From the NCBI GenBank assembly GCA_016165875.1, contig JABBOT010000007.1:6853245-6917244 (forward strand): 64,000 nucleotides of DNA, written 5' to 3'. Made by a program: the position numbers and the translations under genes. Below are positions 35,844-48,171 of this stretch, piece by piece. The notes under the pieces are model-generated. The model had not been told where the DNA came from. It saw only the letters and a list, made by a program, of their open reading frames with translations, and ran no database searches. Source of the stretch: Acanthopleura granulata. Taxonomy: Eukaryota; Mollusca; Polyplacophora; Chitonida; Chitonidae. Within the stretch, counting starts at the first letter, position 1. Each line of letters starts with the position of its first letter.

Positions 35844-36873
35844 CAGGGATGGAAATTCGCAGCGATTCGCGGATTTCGGTAGATTTTGTTTTCCAAAGGT
35901 CGAAATTGTAATTCGTGTAAATTCGATAAAAAGATATTGGGCGGGAGGGGGTATACGGAGGCGCGGCAACATCTTCTCTGTGGCACCATAGGGGTCTGTC
36001 CTTGTTATTTGGTTACAGGCCTACCGCATCAATATCGAAATTCTTCAGGCCTAATATAACTTAGTCACGTTGTGATTGGTTGAGAAGTGCTTGTCGTCCA
36101 ATCAGAATTTGCTTCACTATATTCGCTCGGCAGCACAAAAATGTGTTCAGCGTGAGAAGATCCGCGTAAAAATGGTTCAATTTCTGAACTGAGAAACCGA
36201 GGCACGAGTAGAGGAGGTCGACAAGGGTGTGAAAAAATACCGATGGGCTTGGCTGGAAAGATGTGTGACCGTTTGGACGAAAGTAGGGAAAAGCATCGAG
36301 GAAGTACAGGAAATGTTGGCAGATTTCATAGCCAAATGCGACTTGTCAGGGAAAGCGCAGAACATGTGTTGCAATGACAGAGTCTGCCACCAGGAGCCAG
36401 AAACATGTGAACATAATATCTCGACCCTAGTGGCGAAACGAAAATGTCTTAACAAAACAAATTATTGAATTTTGAATCTGAAAGTATGTTGTGAGTGACT
36501 TTCAACAAGATGCAACATATAATTCAATGGTTTTCAATGTATACGCAATGATTGAAATGAACAAAAATCAAGCCTTGAGTACATAAATAGTAAGTGCTCA
36601 TTTAACTTCCAAATATAAATGTAATTGGGTTGCATATTAAATCTTGATTTCAGGTTGTACATGTAATTTATAAATTTATGTTGTTTATTGTGTTTGTTTT
36701 CCTGTCTAAATTACTAAACTTGGGCTGTTAAAAGTTTAAATGCCTGGATCCCCCGGGGGAGCTTCGCTTCCCTCGGCCCTCCACCGGGCTCCGCCTTGCA
36801 CCCGTCAGGGGGCCATTGTCCAACAGACACCCGACTGATTTCAGCTGATTTTTCAAAACCTCATTCCCATACG
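35844..36873 (+). mobile_element. hAT-like DNA transposon inserted in a SINE
   Basis: The left end, cagggatggaaattcgcagc, is typical of hAT terminal inverted repeats. The right end, reverse-complemented, is cgtatgggaatgagg, a diverged partner (atggaaat against atgggaat). Flanking 8-mers cgtataac (35836-35843) and tgtataag (36874-36881) agree at six of eight positions, as expected of an old 8-bp hAT target duplication. A broken zinc-finger-like ORF lies inside at 36171-36468. A GC-rich patch at 36747-36822 belongs to the element's right part. Confidence 0.6.
36171..36468 (+). pseudogene. Broken transposon-associated ORF with zinc-finger-like cysteines
   Basis: An ATG at 36171 opens MVQFLN and then meets TGA; the same frame continues to 36468. 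Downstream it reads GVKKYRWAWLERCVTVWTKV, then an acidic helix-like stretch, then a cysteine/histidine part (CDLSGKAQNMCC, CHQEPETCEH). The R-W-A-W-L core followed by spaced Cys pairs and His resembles the BED-like N-terminal part of multicopy proteins associated with hAT-type elements in invertebrates; this is recollection. No catalytic region is present. The early stop and missing C-terminus mark it as defunct. Confidence 0.4.
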
Positions 36874-36887
36874 TGTATAAGTGAAAT

Positions 36888-37158
36888 GGGGCCTCCGTGA
36901 CTTAGTTGGTTATCGCGCTATCGCAGCACAATGACCCCAAGCCTTCCACCAATGCGGTCGCCGTGAGTTCAAGATCAGCTCATGCTGGCTTCCTCTCCGA
37001 CCGTAAGTGGGAAGGTCTGCCAGCAACCTGCGGATGGTCGTGGGTTTCCTCCAGGCTCTGCCCGGTTTCCTCCCACCACAATGCTGGCCGCCGTCTTATA
37101 AGTGAAATATTCTTGAGTGCGGCTTAAAAGCCCAACGAAATAAAGAAATAAATAAATT
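36888..37158 (+). mobile_element. SINE family 1, full length
   Basis: Starts ggggcctccgtgacttagtt, runs through gcggtcgccgtgagttcaag, gctcatgctggcttcctctc, aagtgggaaggtctgccagc, ggatggtcgtgggtttcctc and cggtttcctcccaccacaat, and ends in tataagtgaaatattcttga, gtgcggcttaaaagccc and an (aaat)n tail. It begins directly after the leftover tail piece of the SINE split by the hAT-like element. No clear target duplication was seen. Confidence 0.88.
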
Positions 37159-37623
37159 TTCGCATTGTGCTATCTGTAGGTTACATATAGTATCGTGACA
37201 TGGGGGGGGGGGGCACCGGCGGAGCTTACATGTGGTCGAATAATCTATATACTAATATTTTAAGACTGATTTTTATGGCGCTATAGAAGTTAAAAGTTTG
37301 CCCGAAGTGTTATTTAAAGGCATGCCTGTCAAAATATTAACTTATGGGGCCATAAGCCTATCTTGAGGTTTTGTGTTTCTAGAAATTACATCCCCTGGAG
37401 GCAACATGAATATAGTATATGGCTACACTGGCTCTCTTGAAACGGGATCATTTATAAATCATTTATCCAGCGAGAGCTCAACTGTTTTATACAGGGAGGT
37501 TCATTTCTATTTTCTGAGGTGAGTTGCGTAATCTTCGATCTGTAAGTAATATGGATGGCAACTGTGTTTATACAGTGTCATTATAATTATGATTACGTGC
37601 AGGGAACTAACAATTTTGACATG

Positions 37624-37768
37624 CAAACTGTGAATGGTTGTGGGCTTCTCTCAGGCTCCACTCGGTTTCCTCATGCCTGCCATATAGTGCCGGCCGCCGT
37701 TGTAGGAGTTATTAAATAGCCTCGAGTACGACGTAAATCACCAATCAAATAAATAAATACATAAATTA
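37624..37768 (+). mobile_element. SINE family 1, 5'-truncated
   Basis: Reads caaactgtgaatggttgtgg, gcttctctcaggctccactc, ggtttcctcatgcctgccat, gccggccgccgttgtagg, ctcgagtacgacgtaaatca and an (aaat)n tail. The tRNA-like head is missing. Confidence 0.75.
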
Positions 37769-39310
37769 ACAAATTTACTATGCTTGTGTAGCCTACAGAT
37801 GACTGTCATAACAGTGAAGCAGAAATGAAATGATGTTCTGGATGGTTCTTCTTTTGATTCTGGGGGCTTATGTCGCGGCTGTGTGACGTTCAATAGCCCG
37901 TGTAGCAAATTACTTGACGAGGGCGTGATTGAATATCAGCAAAGAAAAGGTGTGTTTGAAGTGGTAGCGTTTGAGACAGCGGGGGAGAGGGATACATGTA
38001 CTTGGGGTCACAAGTAGCATTTAAGTCATGTCGACAACAAAACCAACACACTGACTTAATATTAGAATCGCGTATACAATATACATGCACTATAAGGCAT
38101 GTATTTTTGTTCATTTGCGATGTGCTATACAGCCGGGATAAAAAAAAGTGAACTCCAGCGGAGGGCGTGGGGAGTTGGGAGTGGGGATGGGGGGGGGGGT
38201 ATAGGGACGAAGAAATGAGGGTGTGGTAACCGAAGATTATGCTATATTGTGTATATATGTATATACAATTTGGCCCGGTCTTAAAACTATTATCATCCCT
38301 GGCGGTATGTGAACTATCTCCGGGCTTCTTATTCTCCCTCAGCTATGCCTGTACATGTGCGCCTAGCGCTATTTGTCACCAGTCTCCTATTTCTTACCCA
38401 GCAAAAAGTAATCCAACTCCATCACCCTCCGCTCTGTTTACTTCGCAGGCTGTTTATTTACGCTCCATTGTCCAGGTGTTTTCTACTGTGTTGTCCTGAA
38501 GGCTATACCCGATGTTCAGGTCACCTGTGGATACACCCGAATCCCCCCAAGGCGCCGTGCACAGTTAGCACCTGGTTATGATACTCCTGAAAAGTGTACG
38601 AGTCTGCTACAAGACTGATACATTTAAGGATCTAGTTATGTACTGTTTGCATCTCTTCAATTATACATGTAGGCAATCAGTATCTACTTCTGATTTCAGC
38701 AGTTCGATTCAACATTCAATATTCGTTAAATACCGTATAAATAAATAAACATATAAATAAGAAAATAAATAAGGATTTACATGAATGTTTTTTATACTTT
38801 ACAATACATGCATCGCTAAATATTCTACAAGAAAGTTCAAGTTACAATAATACAAAAGCAAAACACATACTTGGGTATGCAAATACTTTTTTTTATTGAG
38901 ATAAATGGTTCTATAGTTAATAATGATAGGCATGTGTCACACTAAGATGTAAGTAAGGAATATTTATTTTAGCAAAAGGGTAAGCATTATGATGTGATAA
39001 ATAATTAAGCAATAAATAAGTATTAATTAAAAGAAAATGACAAAATTATAGTAAACAGGTTGAGATGTTCTCCTGAACACTTAAAGACATCGTCACACTG
39101 TGATCAAAGAAGAATTTTAATTTCAGAAATGGCTGGGCATTCTAATATCACACTATTATGATGTCATTAAATTAATAATTAATTATAAAAAATAAATGGC
39201 GACAAAAGCAGTCTATGCCGTTCGTGTGGCTCGTGTGCTATCTGAAACAGTCAACAAAGACCATTTCAATTGTCTTCCACCAATAAGATATGGATATTTG
39301 TAAGTCAAAT
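37769..39310. other. No gene seen
   Basis: Contains a G-run at 38188-38200 and AT-rich tracts near 38740-38770 and 39000-39030. The plus-strand ORFs at 38239-38581 overlap in two frames and lack motifs. Confidence 0.45.
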
Positions 39311-39455
39311 GTGGGAAAAAGTTCGTCAGTCACTTGCCAAAGGTCGGTGGCTTATTTAGCGCACCCCGGTTTCCACCACCCTTAAAACTGATCATTAAAA
39401 CTCTAAGTAAAAAGAAATTGTTGAGTGTGGCGTTAAACAATGATGAAATAAATGA
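39311..39455 (+). mobile_element. SINE family 2, 5'-truncated
   Basis: Reads cacttgccaaaggtcggtgg, cttatttagcgcaccccggt, ttccaccacccttaaaactg, atcattaaaactctaagta, ttgttgagtgtggcgttaaa and caatgatgaaataaat. It is closely related to the copy at 25461-25605. Confidence 0.7.
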
Positions 39456-39765
39456 GTCTGAGTAATGGTTGAAGACAGAGAGAGAGAATGTATGTCAGGC
39501 ATAGGTAGCCACGCAGAAGAATAGACGCCACATATTTGAAATCAGGTTAGGTATATATGAAGTTGAAATTAGTGTAATCTGAAGTATGTAAAGAGGATTA
39601 GGAGACACAGGGTGGAGTGGTGAGGGTCACGAAGGATATTTGCGGCTCTTAAATACGGCTAGTGACAAAGTGTGAAACAAATGACAAAAAGTCTACTTGC
39701 AGAGGTTAAAAATGGTTTGGCATAGAATGGCAAAATGATGTAAGTTCTAAAATTTAACCAAAGGA

Positions 39766-41400
39766 GGTTAGTGGCATGAAAAGGTAATGTAGGTTTACCG
39801 AATTAAGGTTGTTTAAGGTTAGTGCTAAATAAAAAGATCAGATTAGATTAGATTAATGCCATAGAAAGGCTGAATGGGGTTATTGCTCTAGAGAGGTCAG
39901 AAAAAACTGGTCTAAATGGAGGTCAAAGAAGGCTAGTGTTATGGATAGGTCAAGAAGGGTTATATGAAGTTCAGAGGAAGATACTCTTATATGAAAGCCA
40001 ACTTGTGTTAAACAAAGAGTAGATAACAAACAGAACAGTCGTGGAAAGGTCAAATACAGCTAGCGATGTGGAAAGGTCAATTAAGGCTAGAGACGTGAAG
40101 GGGTCAGATAAGGCTAGCGATGTGGATGGGTCAAATAAGGCTAGCGCCGTGGAAGTTTAATTATGGTTATTCTCGAGAAAGGTCGAATAAGGCTGATGGC
40201 GTGGGAAGGTTAGATAAGGCTATTGGTGAGGAATGGTCAAATAAGGTTATGGGCGAGGAAAGACCAAATAGGGTTAGCCGCGAGGAAAGGTTAAATAAGA
40301 ATAGTGATTCGAAATGGAGAAATAAAGTTAGTGGCGCGGAAAGGTCAAATAAAATTAGTGGCGAGGAAAGGTCAAATGAGGTTATTGCCGCGAAAAGGAC
40401 AAAAAACGTTAGTCGTGAAGAAAGGTCAAATAGGGCTAGTGGCGTAGGTAGGTCAAATCAGGTTGGTCGCGAGGAAAGATCAAATAATGTTAATGGCGTG
40501 GGTAGGTTAAATGAGGTTAGTAGCGAGGAAAGGTCAAAAAATGTTAGTGGGGGGGAAAGGCCAAGTAAGTTTAGAGGCGAGGAAAGTAGAAATAAGTTTA
40601 GTGGCGAGGAAAGGTCAATTAAGGCTAGTGGTGCGGGCTGGTTGAATGAAGTTAGTAGCGAGTAAATGTCAAATAAGATTACTGACTAAGAAAGACCAAA
40701 TAAGTTTAGTGGCTAGAAAAGGTCAAATAAGATTAGTGGCGCGGAAAGGTCATATGAGGGTAGTTGCGCGAAAAGCACAAATAAGATTAGTCGTGAAGAA
40801 AGGTCAAATAGGGCTAGTGGCGTCTGTAGGTCAAATCAGGTTGGTCGCAATGAAAGATCAAATAATGTTAATGGCGTGGGTAGGTTAAATGAGGTTAGTA
40901 GCGAGGAAAGGTCAAATAAGGTTGGTGGCGAGAAAAGGTCAAAAAAGGCTAGTGGCGTGGGAAGGTTAGATAAGGTTATTGGCGAGGAAAGGTCAAGAAA
41001 AAGTTAGTGGCGAGGAAAGATCAAATAAGGTTAGTGGCGCGAAAAGGACAAATGAGGTGAGTGGCGAGAAAGGTTAAATAAAAATAGTTGCGTGGGTAGG
41101 TTAAATGAGGTTAATGGCGAAGAAAGGTCAAATAAAGTTAGTAGCGAGGAAAGGTGAAACAAGGTTAGTTGCGAGGAAAGGTCAAATGAGGTTGATGGCG
41201 AGGAAAGGTCAAATAAGGTTAGTGGCGAGGAAAGGTCGAATGAAGTAAGTTGCGTGGGTATGTCAAATAAAGCTTGTGATACGGAAAGGTAATATTTGGC
41301 TACTGGTGGCGAATGAAATGGTCGAATAAGGCTAGAGGAGTGGATCATAGGTGGAATAAGGCTAGTGGGGCTGGAAAGGTCAAATAAGAGCACCGCAACA
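39766..41400. repeat. 27-bp minisatellite, about 50-60 units, with a 378-bp higher-order repeat
   Basis: The consensus unit is aaataaggttagtggcgagg followed by aaaggtc (27 bp). The core at about 40036-41390 is regular, while the left edge (39766-40035) is decayed. A run of distinctive variants (agtcgtgaagaaaggtc, agggctagtggcg, aatcaggttggtcgc, aatgttaatggcgtggg) starting at 40411 recurs at 40789, exactly 14 units (378 bp) later. Two of three plus frames lack stops in the consensus, which explains the 181-aa ORF at 40120-40665 (N-K-V-S-G-E-E-R-S repeats), the overlapping one at 40646-40888 and the minus-strand one at 41031-41411. Frame preservation makes a real repetitive protein conceivable, but no signal peptide or flanking exon supports it. 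Confidence 0.95.
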
Positions 41401-41419
41401 TTATTGGTCAACCCAGTGG

Positions 41420-41570
41420 CAGAATAATGTGGCAGAGGGGCATGACATGTGTGGTGTCTTCAACATGATGCTCCAGTATGATGTATACAGTTCAAGGACT
41501 CCCCTTGGTCATATAGGTGAAAAATTGTTGAGTATGATGTAAAACCCAAGCATACGTGCATACATACATA
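41420..41570 (+). mobile_element. V-type SINE relic (3' part)
   Basis: Reads gtgtggtgtcttcaacatga, tgctccagtatgatg, ggactccccttggtcatata, ggtgaaaaattgttgagtat and gatgtaaaacccaagc. It parallels the 3' half of the intact copy at 27811-28149 (gggtgtcttcggc, gagacaccgccttggtataa, gtgaaatattcttgag). It lies directly next to the 27-bp minisatellite. Confidence 0.6.
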
Positions 41571-43554
41571 GTCTACACGTCTGACAATAGTACATGCGAT
41601 TCTGGAATTCTAAGGTACTGGATGACACCGTCTACTGATTGGGCGAACAACAACAAAGCACACCTGTGTACTTTCGAAATTCTATAGTTTGGAATGTGTT
41701 TTGTTGGCCGTACATACAATGCGCTGGGCAATACTTCTTTGTCAGGATGCTTTAAAGGTGATAATTTATTTCTCGCTTCTTCCCCGCGCGCCGCGCAATG
41801 ACTTTAGTGACCTTATCTCGAGTTGCGTGTCAAAGGTTATGTGTATTCCATCTGGAAGAAGTTTGTTTTGTTCGTAAATAGAAATGATCAGATTTGTCCG
41901 ACTAACTCGATACTTACGATGGAATTTCTTCCACTGATCAATCACGGGTTAAATAAGCCAGCTCAGCGTTGGCATCTAGCGCATGCTTGCTCAGATACTC
42001 CGCTGTAGGTCTTGAGCACTTCCGGCGTATGCTGCGCAGGACCAAGCAATGGTTGACCCGGGCGGGGCAGCCAAAGTAAACCATGTAATTTAGATTACGT
42101 TGGAGTTAAGGTTTTCTCGCTCCTGTGCAATTCAAACAGTGATTACAAGCCGTCAAGCTGATATCGTTTCCAGCCCATTACCAGGCTGCCAATTAAAATC
42201 AAGATGTTTGTCCGCTAGTATACCATATACGGTTACCAAATTGAAATAAACGAGTGTCATTTACGGCGGGAGTGTAGCTGTTTGCTTGATCTATTGAGCC
42301 TGTTCTGGAGGATGTCTTCCCCTATACTTAAAAGAAAGTATAGCCTTCCAGTCCCTTAAGAGAGTCATAAATTATGATAGGATAGCTTTGCGTTGTGCTG
42401 GAGCGGACATAATACCTGGTTCCTTGCTCCCGTGAATACCCCACCATTTGGTGTCCGCCTTACACATCGGGCACATTCGTTTCTGAGATGGAAAGAGGGG
42501 ATGTGTGTTGCTCTCGAGGGGTCGATGCGGTGCAAGAGGGCCTATTACGGACATCAATAATGCATGTATTTAACCAAATCATTCTGTAGAATAAAAAAAA
42601 AAGACTTCAAAAATTTGTATAACATAACAGAAACACTAGAAATCTTTTTATTATTTTCTCCCTTGCTTCTTTCTTGTTTAGTTTCATAATTATTTTCTTA
42701 GATTACTCCAAAATAATGTCTTCTCCACTGTTTTCGAGGGATAAAGGAAACAATTCACAAAGTTTGTTAAATATCACTCAAAATGCCATAGTTTCTCTGG
42801 GAATGCATAGAACGGTTTAGAAAATCCTCCCATGGACTCTCTGAAGCAGCAAATGCTCACAGTACAGAAAATTATCCAAACGTCCTGTAGTCGTCAATAT
42901 TTTTTATTTCATGACCAGAATATGTCATCATGCAGCACACCCACCCATAGGCTGACATGATTTGGTCGTATTGTACTGCGCTGAGCGGCATGCGAGGGCA
43001 TGTCCAAAGTGCCAATTTTCAAGCCTTAATTATGATTCCTATTGTGGATTGAATCTGTACCTTTTGTTTAGGATAGAAAAAGACTACAGCACAGAGAGTA
43101 AAAACAGAGCAGGGACGACAATTGGCAAATGGTCACACGTTACCGGTGAAATCCGGCCTCCTGTTAATTTACCTCAAAGTTTTATTCACTGTTCACGTAA
43201 GTGTTTAAGAAGTAGCAACTTACATGCCCCATAGCACTATGGCCCAAGAAGAACTAGGGAAAAAATTACAGTGATGTTAAATACAATTTATTAGACGTGA
43301 TTGGTCTAAGAGGCAGATGGTTTTATTACATAGCAACTTTGTCCTATGCGAAAATCTCTGTGTTTGGCAGCGATTACATGACATAGAGTTTGTTGTAAGT
43401 TTTCCTCAACAAACCAGATAATAGATACCAAAATTTACCAGGAGGAGCAACATGAAATACATAGGACATCAGGCCATGCATGTAAAGGTAAAGGGAGTCA
43501 CCATCTCGACAAGAGTATCCCCAGCAACTAAGTGGATAAATCTGTGCGTGTCCA
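41571..43554. other. No gene seen
   Basis: ORFs here (41689-41877, 42372-42557 minus, 42962-43234) are short and motif-free. No convincing splice-flanked exon. Confidence 0.45.
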
Positions 43555-43685
43555 GGGACCTGTCTTACGAAGAGGGTGTAACGCTATGTCAAGTATAACT
43601 ATAACATTGCGATGTGTTCTTACAATATGTATCGTCATGACAGGTACGTTTAAGACGACTTACTCTCTCTTCCTAAGACGGGTCG
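43555..43685. mobile_element. MITE-like element, about 130 bp
   Basis: The left end is gggacctgtcttacgaagag and the right end, reverse-complemented, is cgacccgtcttaggaagaga; the two match over about 20 bp with few differences. A related end in direct orientation, ggacccggtgtcatgaagcg, occurs at 43783, suggesting a second, partial copy. The overlapping 91-aa ORF is not considered a gene. Confidence 0.55.
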
Positions 43686-43829
43686 GAGGATTTTATTTCA
43701 ACAAAATTATAAGTAAAACAACTTTTGTGTCTTTGGACTCAAAAAGGAGAATCTTCCACAAATACTGGACAGTGAACCCTGGACCCGGTGTCATGAAGCG
43801 TACTTAATGCTAAGTAACCCTTAATTAAG

Positions 43830-46815
43830 TGCACTTTCTACCTCTACAACATACGTTGTCATGGTAGTGAAGCGAATGTATAGCTAAAGAAGGTACTTTA
43901 TAATCATAGTTTTTTGTACAACTGGTAACGGTATTACTGGAGTGCGGGACAGAGAGAAATCGGAGAACCGCATCAGGTTGTATATCTGCTACCTCCAGTA
44001 TTACGCGCTGTTCAGTAATAAACATACACGTCATTCTTTGTAATGACGTAAAACATCAAGTATATTATGCTGAAATATTGAAGTTTTCTGATTATTTGAT
44101 TAGGAACCGAATTCTATCCATTTAGCATTTCTTTTGTAAGGTTTCTTGCTTCGGATTAATAAAGCTTAATTGCCCAAAGAAAGAAAGATGAAAAGTGAAT
44201 ATTGGCGGTTATGTTAGATGGAAGTGAGGCTATATATGTGTGTCTGTGTGTTGGGTAGGGGGCTTGGAGGGGAGTGATGAGGAGGGGAGTGATGGGGAGG
44301 GGAGGGGAGTGGGGGAGATTGAACACAGGTATCCAGGTAATAAACTTATTTATTGGGTCCCCGGAGTGAAATTAACCCGGGTCATCCTCCTCCCACGCTA
44401 TAGCTTTTTTCAGTCGGTTCGGTGAGAGAGGATAACAAAATAGCAACAGGTTGTTGGGTTTAAAATGCAAGGCGCATCAGACAGCCTTTACACGCACTGT
44501 TAACAGACTGATTTGTCTATGGCCTCTGTATAGCGACGCCTTATCGGACCATCTACGTAAAGATTATATTTTCCGATCCAGTATTATGAGCTTACTTTTT
44601 TAAAGTTCCTCGACGGGACGTCCAATAATTCACGAGCTCCGATTCTTTCCGACACATTCCGGACATTCTTCGACAACGTCTTGTTGTTTGCCACTCAGGC
44701 TTGTCTGAAAGGTATAGCTTCTGCGCCATGTATATTAGAGTTTTTATTCTTTACTCTAATTGGTCGTTCGACTCCACTGGACATTATGTTTACCGTGTTT
44801 GATGTCATATCAAATAGAAAAAACACACTAAACCCCGTATATCAATAGCTCAAAGAGAGGACGAATCCGTCACCCTCTAACCTATCCACTGATAGAACAT
44901 ACGGCCTGTAACTTGTGTATGAACACGCACAGACAGACGTCAGTACCACATCTTATTAAGGCACTCCGTTTAGCATTTTCAAGTTTAAGATTCTAATTTT
45001 GGGAAAGAGACATGAAATGTGCCTGACAACGTCGAATATCATTACAGTTGTAATATATATGACTGTACTGCGATTAAACATTTTCTCCAATTTCAAACAC
45101 AACTCCAGAATCTTAATGACTCATAACTTTCTATATCCTTTTCAAATAGCGATAGAAACCAATTACCTCTGAAACATATTCCTACACCATTTAATTAATC
45201 TAAGGGGCACGAGTTGGGCGGGTCCATTTAATGTGTACAGGCCACCGGTATCGACAAACTTTTTCATAAACAAATATTAAATGTGCTTTGAACTTTCGTC
45301 AAGGGGGATACAGACTTCGTACAAGGCATATTACAGTTATCCAAAAGGGACCATGCAGTGCGTATAGATACGGCTTTGGTATAGATTCAATATTAAGATT
45401 TTTTTTTTTTTTTGCCAATTCAGTTTATCAGTTTTTTTGCTGTCTAAAATTTGCTCGACACTATTAATAGTCTTGTATTGGTCAGGGGTGATTAGTGTCT
45501 CGAATTCTGATAAAGTTTTTAGACATAAATCATTCGAGGTGCACCCATCAGTTGAGTTCATGGACTGCGTTAATCATTATACGGGTCCGTGTATCAGACA
45601 CTAGTAAATAAATACCGGGCCTAAGGGGACGGGATTGTGATTAACGCCTTCCCAAACCATAACCTGTCCCAGGGACCAAACGCCGAGACACACCTATATG
45701 TTTATTACTCGACCCCCTAAGCCATTTATGTAAGCTCTTCAATCACAGGTGTCAAGACAGGTAAGTAATAATTAATGGCTGACTTTCTAAACTCTGTTTT
45801 TGTCACACCTGTTTTCTTGCCAAACCACTGCTTCAGCAAGACTTTACCTGTTATGAACTTTATAAAGATGGATTGTTTAGTCATTAAACTGTTATATATA
45901 TGTACCAGGTACCCACGTGCTTCAATGCATGGGGTCAGAGCACGATGTAATGGATGGTAAGTCAAATGTATACATGCTTCCACCATTGTTGTTTAAAACA
46001 CGGTTATGTTGACTAAAACATGCGCAGTTCTTCTTGCTAGCTCGTGGTGTTCATGAAACATAACTATTTTAAATGACTAGGCTGCCACTTGATGGTGCAT
46101 ATGTGTGGTGTAATTTTTTTCGTGCGAAGGAAGAGAGAAAATCTACTTGAATCTATACAAAGTACAATTACTATGCAACATATCTGTGAAAAATTGAAGG
46201 GGTGCGATTCATTCTTTTTCATTTATCAGAAAGGAAAAGTAATTTTGTAAATTTGTGAGCCTTTGATGTAAAGCTGGAGAGTTCCCTTTAGTACAGTGAT
46301 ATATTCGCGCCGCTATGAATCCAGATATCTATAGAGTTCAGGAATTCGAGCATAATATGTCTGTACATAATTTTTTTCAGAAACACGAGTTAAGGAGAAT
46401 ATGATTAAACCAGAATAGAGACAAGTCTTATATGTTTAATTTTGCAAAGCTACACATTAGGTATGTTTCCAACTATAATGAATATGCACGGATGATAGCT
46501 CAATGCAGCCAAAAATATGTAAGTGATGTGAAAGCAACTGCGTGTGTTTATCAGTTCACCTTAATAAATATCCGACAAAGTCCTAGACAAAATTTATATT
46601 TAATCCAACTTCTTATAGACCTGACTGGAAGAGATTTTAGCGGACAAGTTAATGTGTTAAAAAGACAGGGTGGACGCTCATGGTTAGTAGCGAATATATT
46701 TTTGTTGTTGGCCTATTGCAGGGCAAGATCTGTTATTTTACAACTTCAACCGCATATCGGGGAAGCCATTGCGTCATTCTGCATTAGATCTGCGAGCAGG
46801 TTGGCAAATCTGCCT
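43830..46815. other. No gene seen
   Basis: Contains a G-rich purine stretch at 44252-44318 (repeated ggaggggagtg units, possible G-quadruplex), a 15-T run near 45399 and AT-rich DNA. The 147-aa ORF at 46432-46875 runs into a MITE end and shows no domain. Confidence 0.45.
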
Positions 46816-47057
46816 GGGGCTCATCTTACAAAGCTGGAGTATCGGCTACCGTCAGCTGTAGTAGCGTCTTCCTAAAGTTGTCGCAATGCTTAAAGTGTGT
46901 ATACGTCTGCCCGAGGGTAGGTGTAAATTTGCACCAAAACTTTACATCAAGTCGAAGCTACTCCAGCTTTGTAAGGCGGCCCATCTTTCCTGCAACACAC
47001 ATCCGACAGGCTTACATCTAGTCGCATCCTTACTCCAGCTTTGTAAGACGGGCCCCC
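46816..47057. mobile_element. MITE-like element with a duplicated right end
   Basis: The left end is ggggctcatcttacaaagct followed by ggagta. Two right-end copies in opposite orientation, ctccagctttgtaaggcggc (46961-46980) and ctccagctttgtaagacggg (47033-47052), lie about 70 bp apart and share upstream tacatc(a/t)agtcg. The 3' block therefore appears tandemly duplicated. No transposase is present. Confidence 0.65.
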
Positions 47058-48171
47058 AAGCGTTAGGGGTACGATTTCCCATCTTGTTGCAGTGGGTCCT
47101 TTAACACCTGCATATATTTATATTCTGGTGAAAGCCAGCAGCGAACGGCGCGTTTTATATAGTCTTAGAAATAGTACAAAACTTTGGATATTTGGTAAAT
47201 TTTCAGGAAGCATACAGATTGTTACGTATAAGACATCGGAAACAATTTCAAGCTGTTAAAAAATGAACCGAATCACATTCCAGGCCGTACATTGCATGAG
47301 CTAGTATTATTCCTAAACAAAGAAGACTGATATTTTAAGCAATATGTTTGAATTTGAGCATATATACTGCATGAATAAAATTAACTTGTCAGAAAAAAGG
47401 ATTATTTTTTTATGACAAGTTTCGAGACATGGTCGGCATTCTTATTTAAAATTTCACTTTTATATTTTGAGTTGACATTAATATACCCAATGTACCTATA
47501 TTATCAACATAGGTGGTTTATATGCGGTCTTCATTGAAAGCATTGCCCTGATCACTGAAATAGGGTACAGACTATACACATAAAGCTTATTATGTTGCTT
47601 TTATACATGCATGTAGTCTGATGGGCAGACAACTGTTTTCGCATCAGACCGTACTAATCAGGAAAGTTACCAGCAATGATTCCGGAGCATATCTACCCTG
47701 TCTTAATATATCTTGCATTTTTACAGGACAATTTTCTGGCAGTTTGGCCACGTTGGGATTTTTTTCGTAGGTGAACAGCTTTTCGTCGACTAAACTTATA
47801 CGCAGGTGCATAGTTACATAAAAAAGATGCTGAAAAAATTCAGCAGCACCTCATTTTTTTTTGTTCTGTTTTTTTTTTTCGTTTTGCAGATACTACGTGA
47901 CTGTATTTATGTGTAATTCGATGGTATGTCTAAACTGTAAAATTATACAGCAAGCAGTTGTAGTTGTATAACAGTTTTAGTAGATCTTCTCCAATGAGAA
48001 AATTTCGACTTTGAACTCTTTTGTCGCTGAAGGTAAAAGGAGTGGTACTGTACCAGATGACTTGTCAAGAACGTTAGACAACTTTTGTTGATATTATCCT
48101 CTATGTTGAGGAGGTACAAATGACACCTGTCTTTTTCAGAAACTCCTTCAGCTTCTCAGTTTTCTCCATCA

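Noticed and set aside
40120..41411. ORFs of 181, 80 and 126 aa on both strands with nine-residue periodicity
   Set aside because: Explained by the 27-bp minisatellite, whose unit lacks stops in two plus frames and partly on the minus strand.
46432..46875. 147-aa ORF
   Set aside because: Its last third lies in a MITE terminal repeat and the rest has no recognisable motif or splice context.
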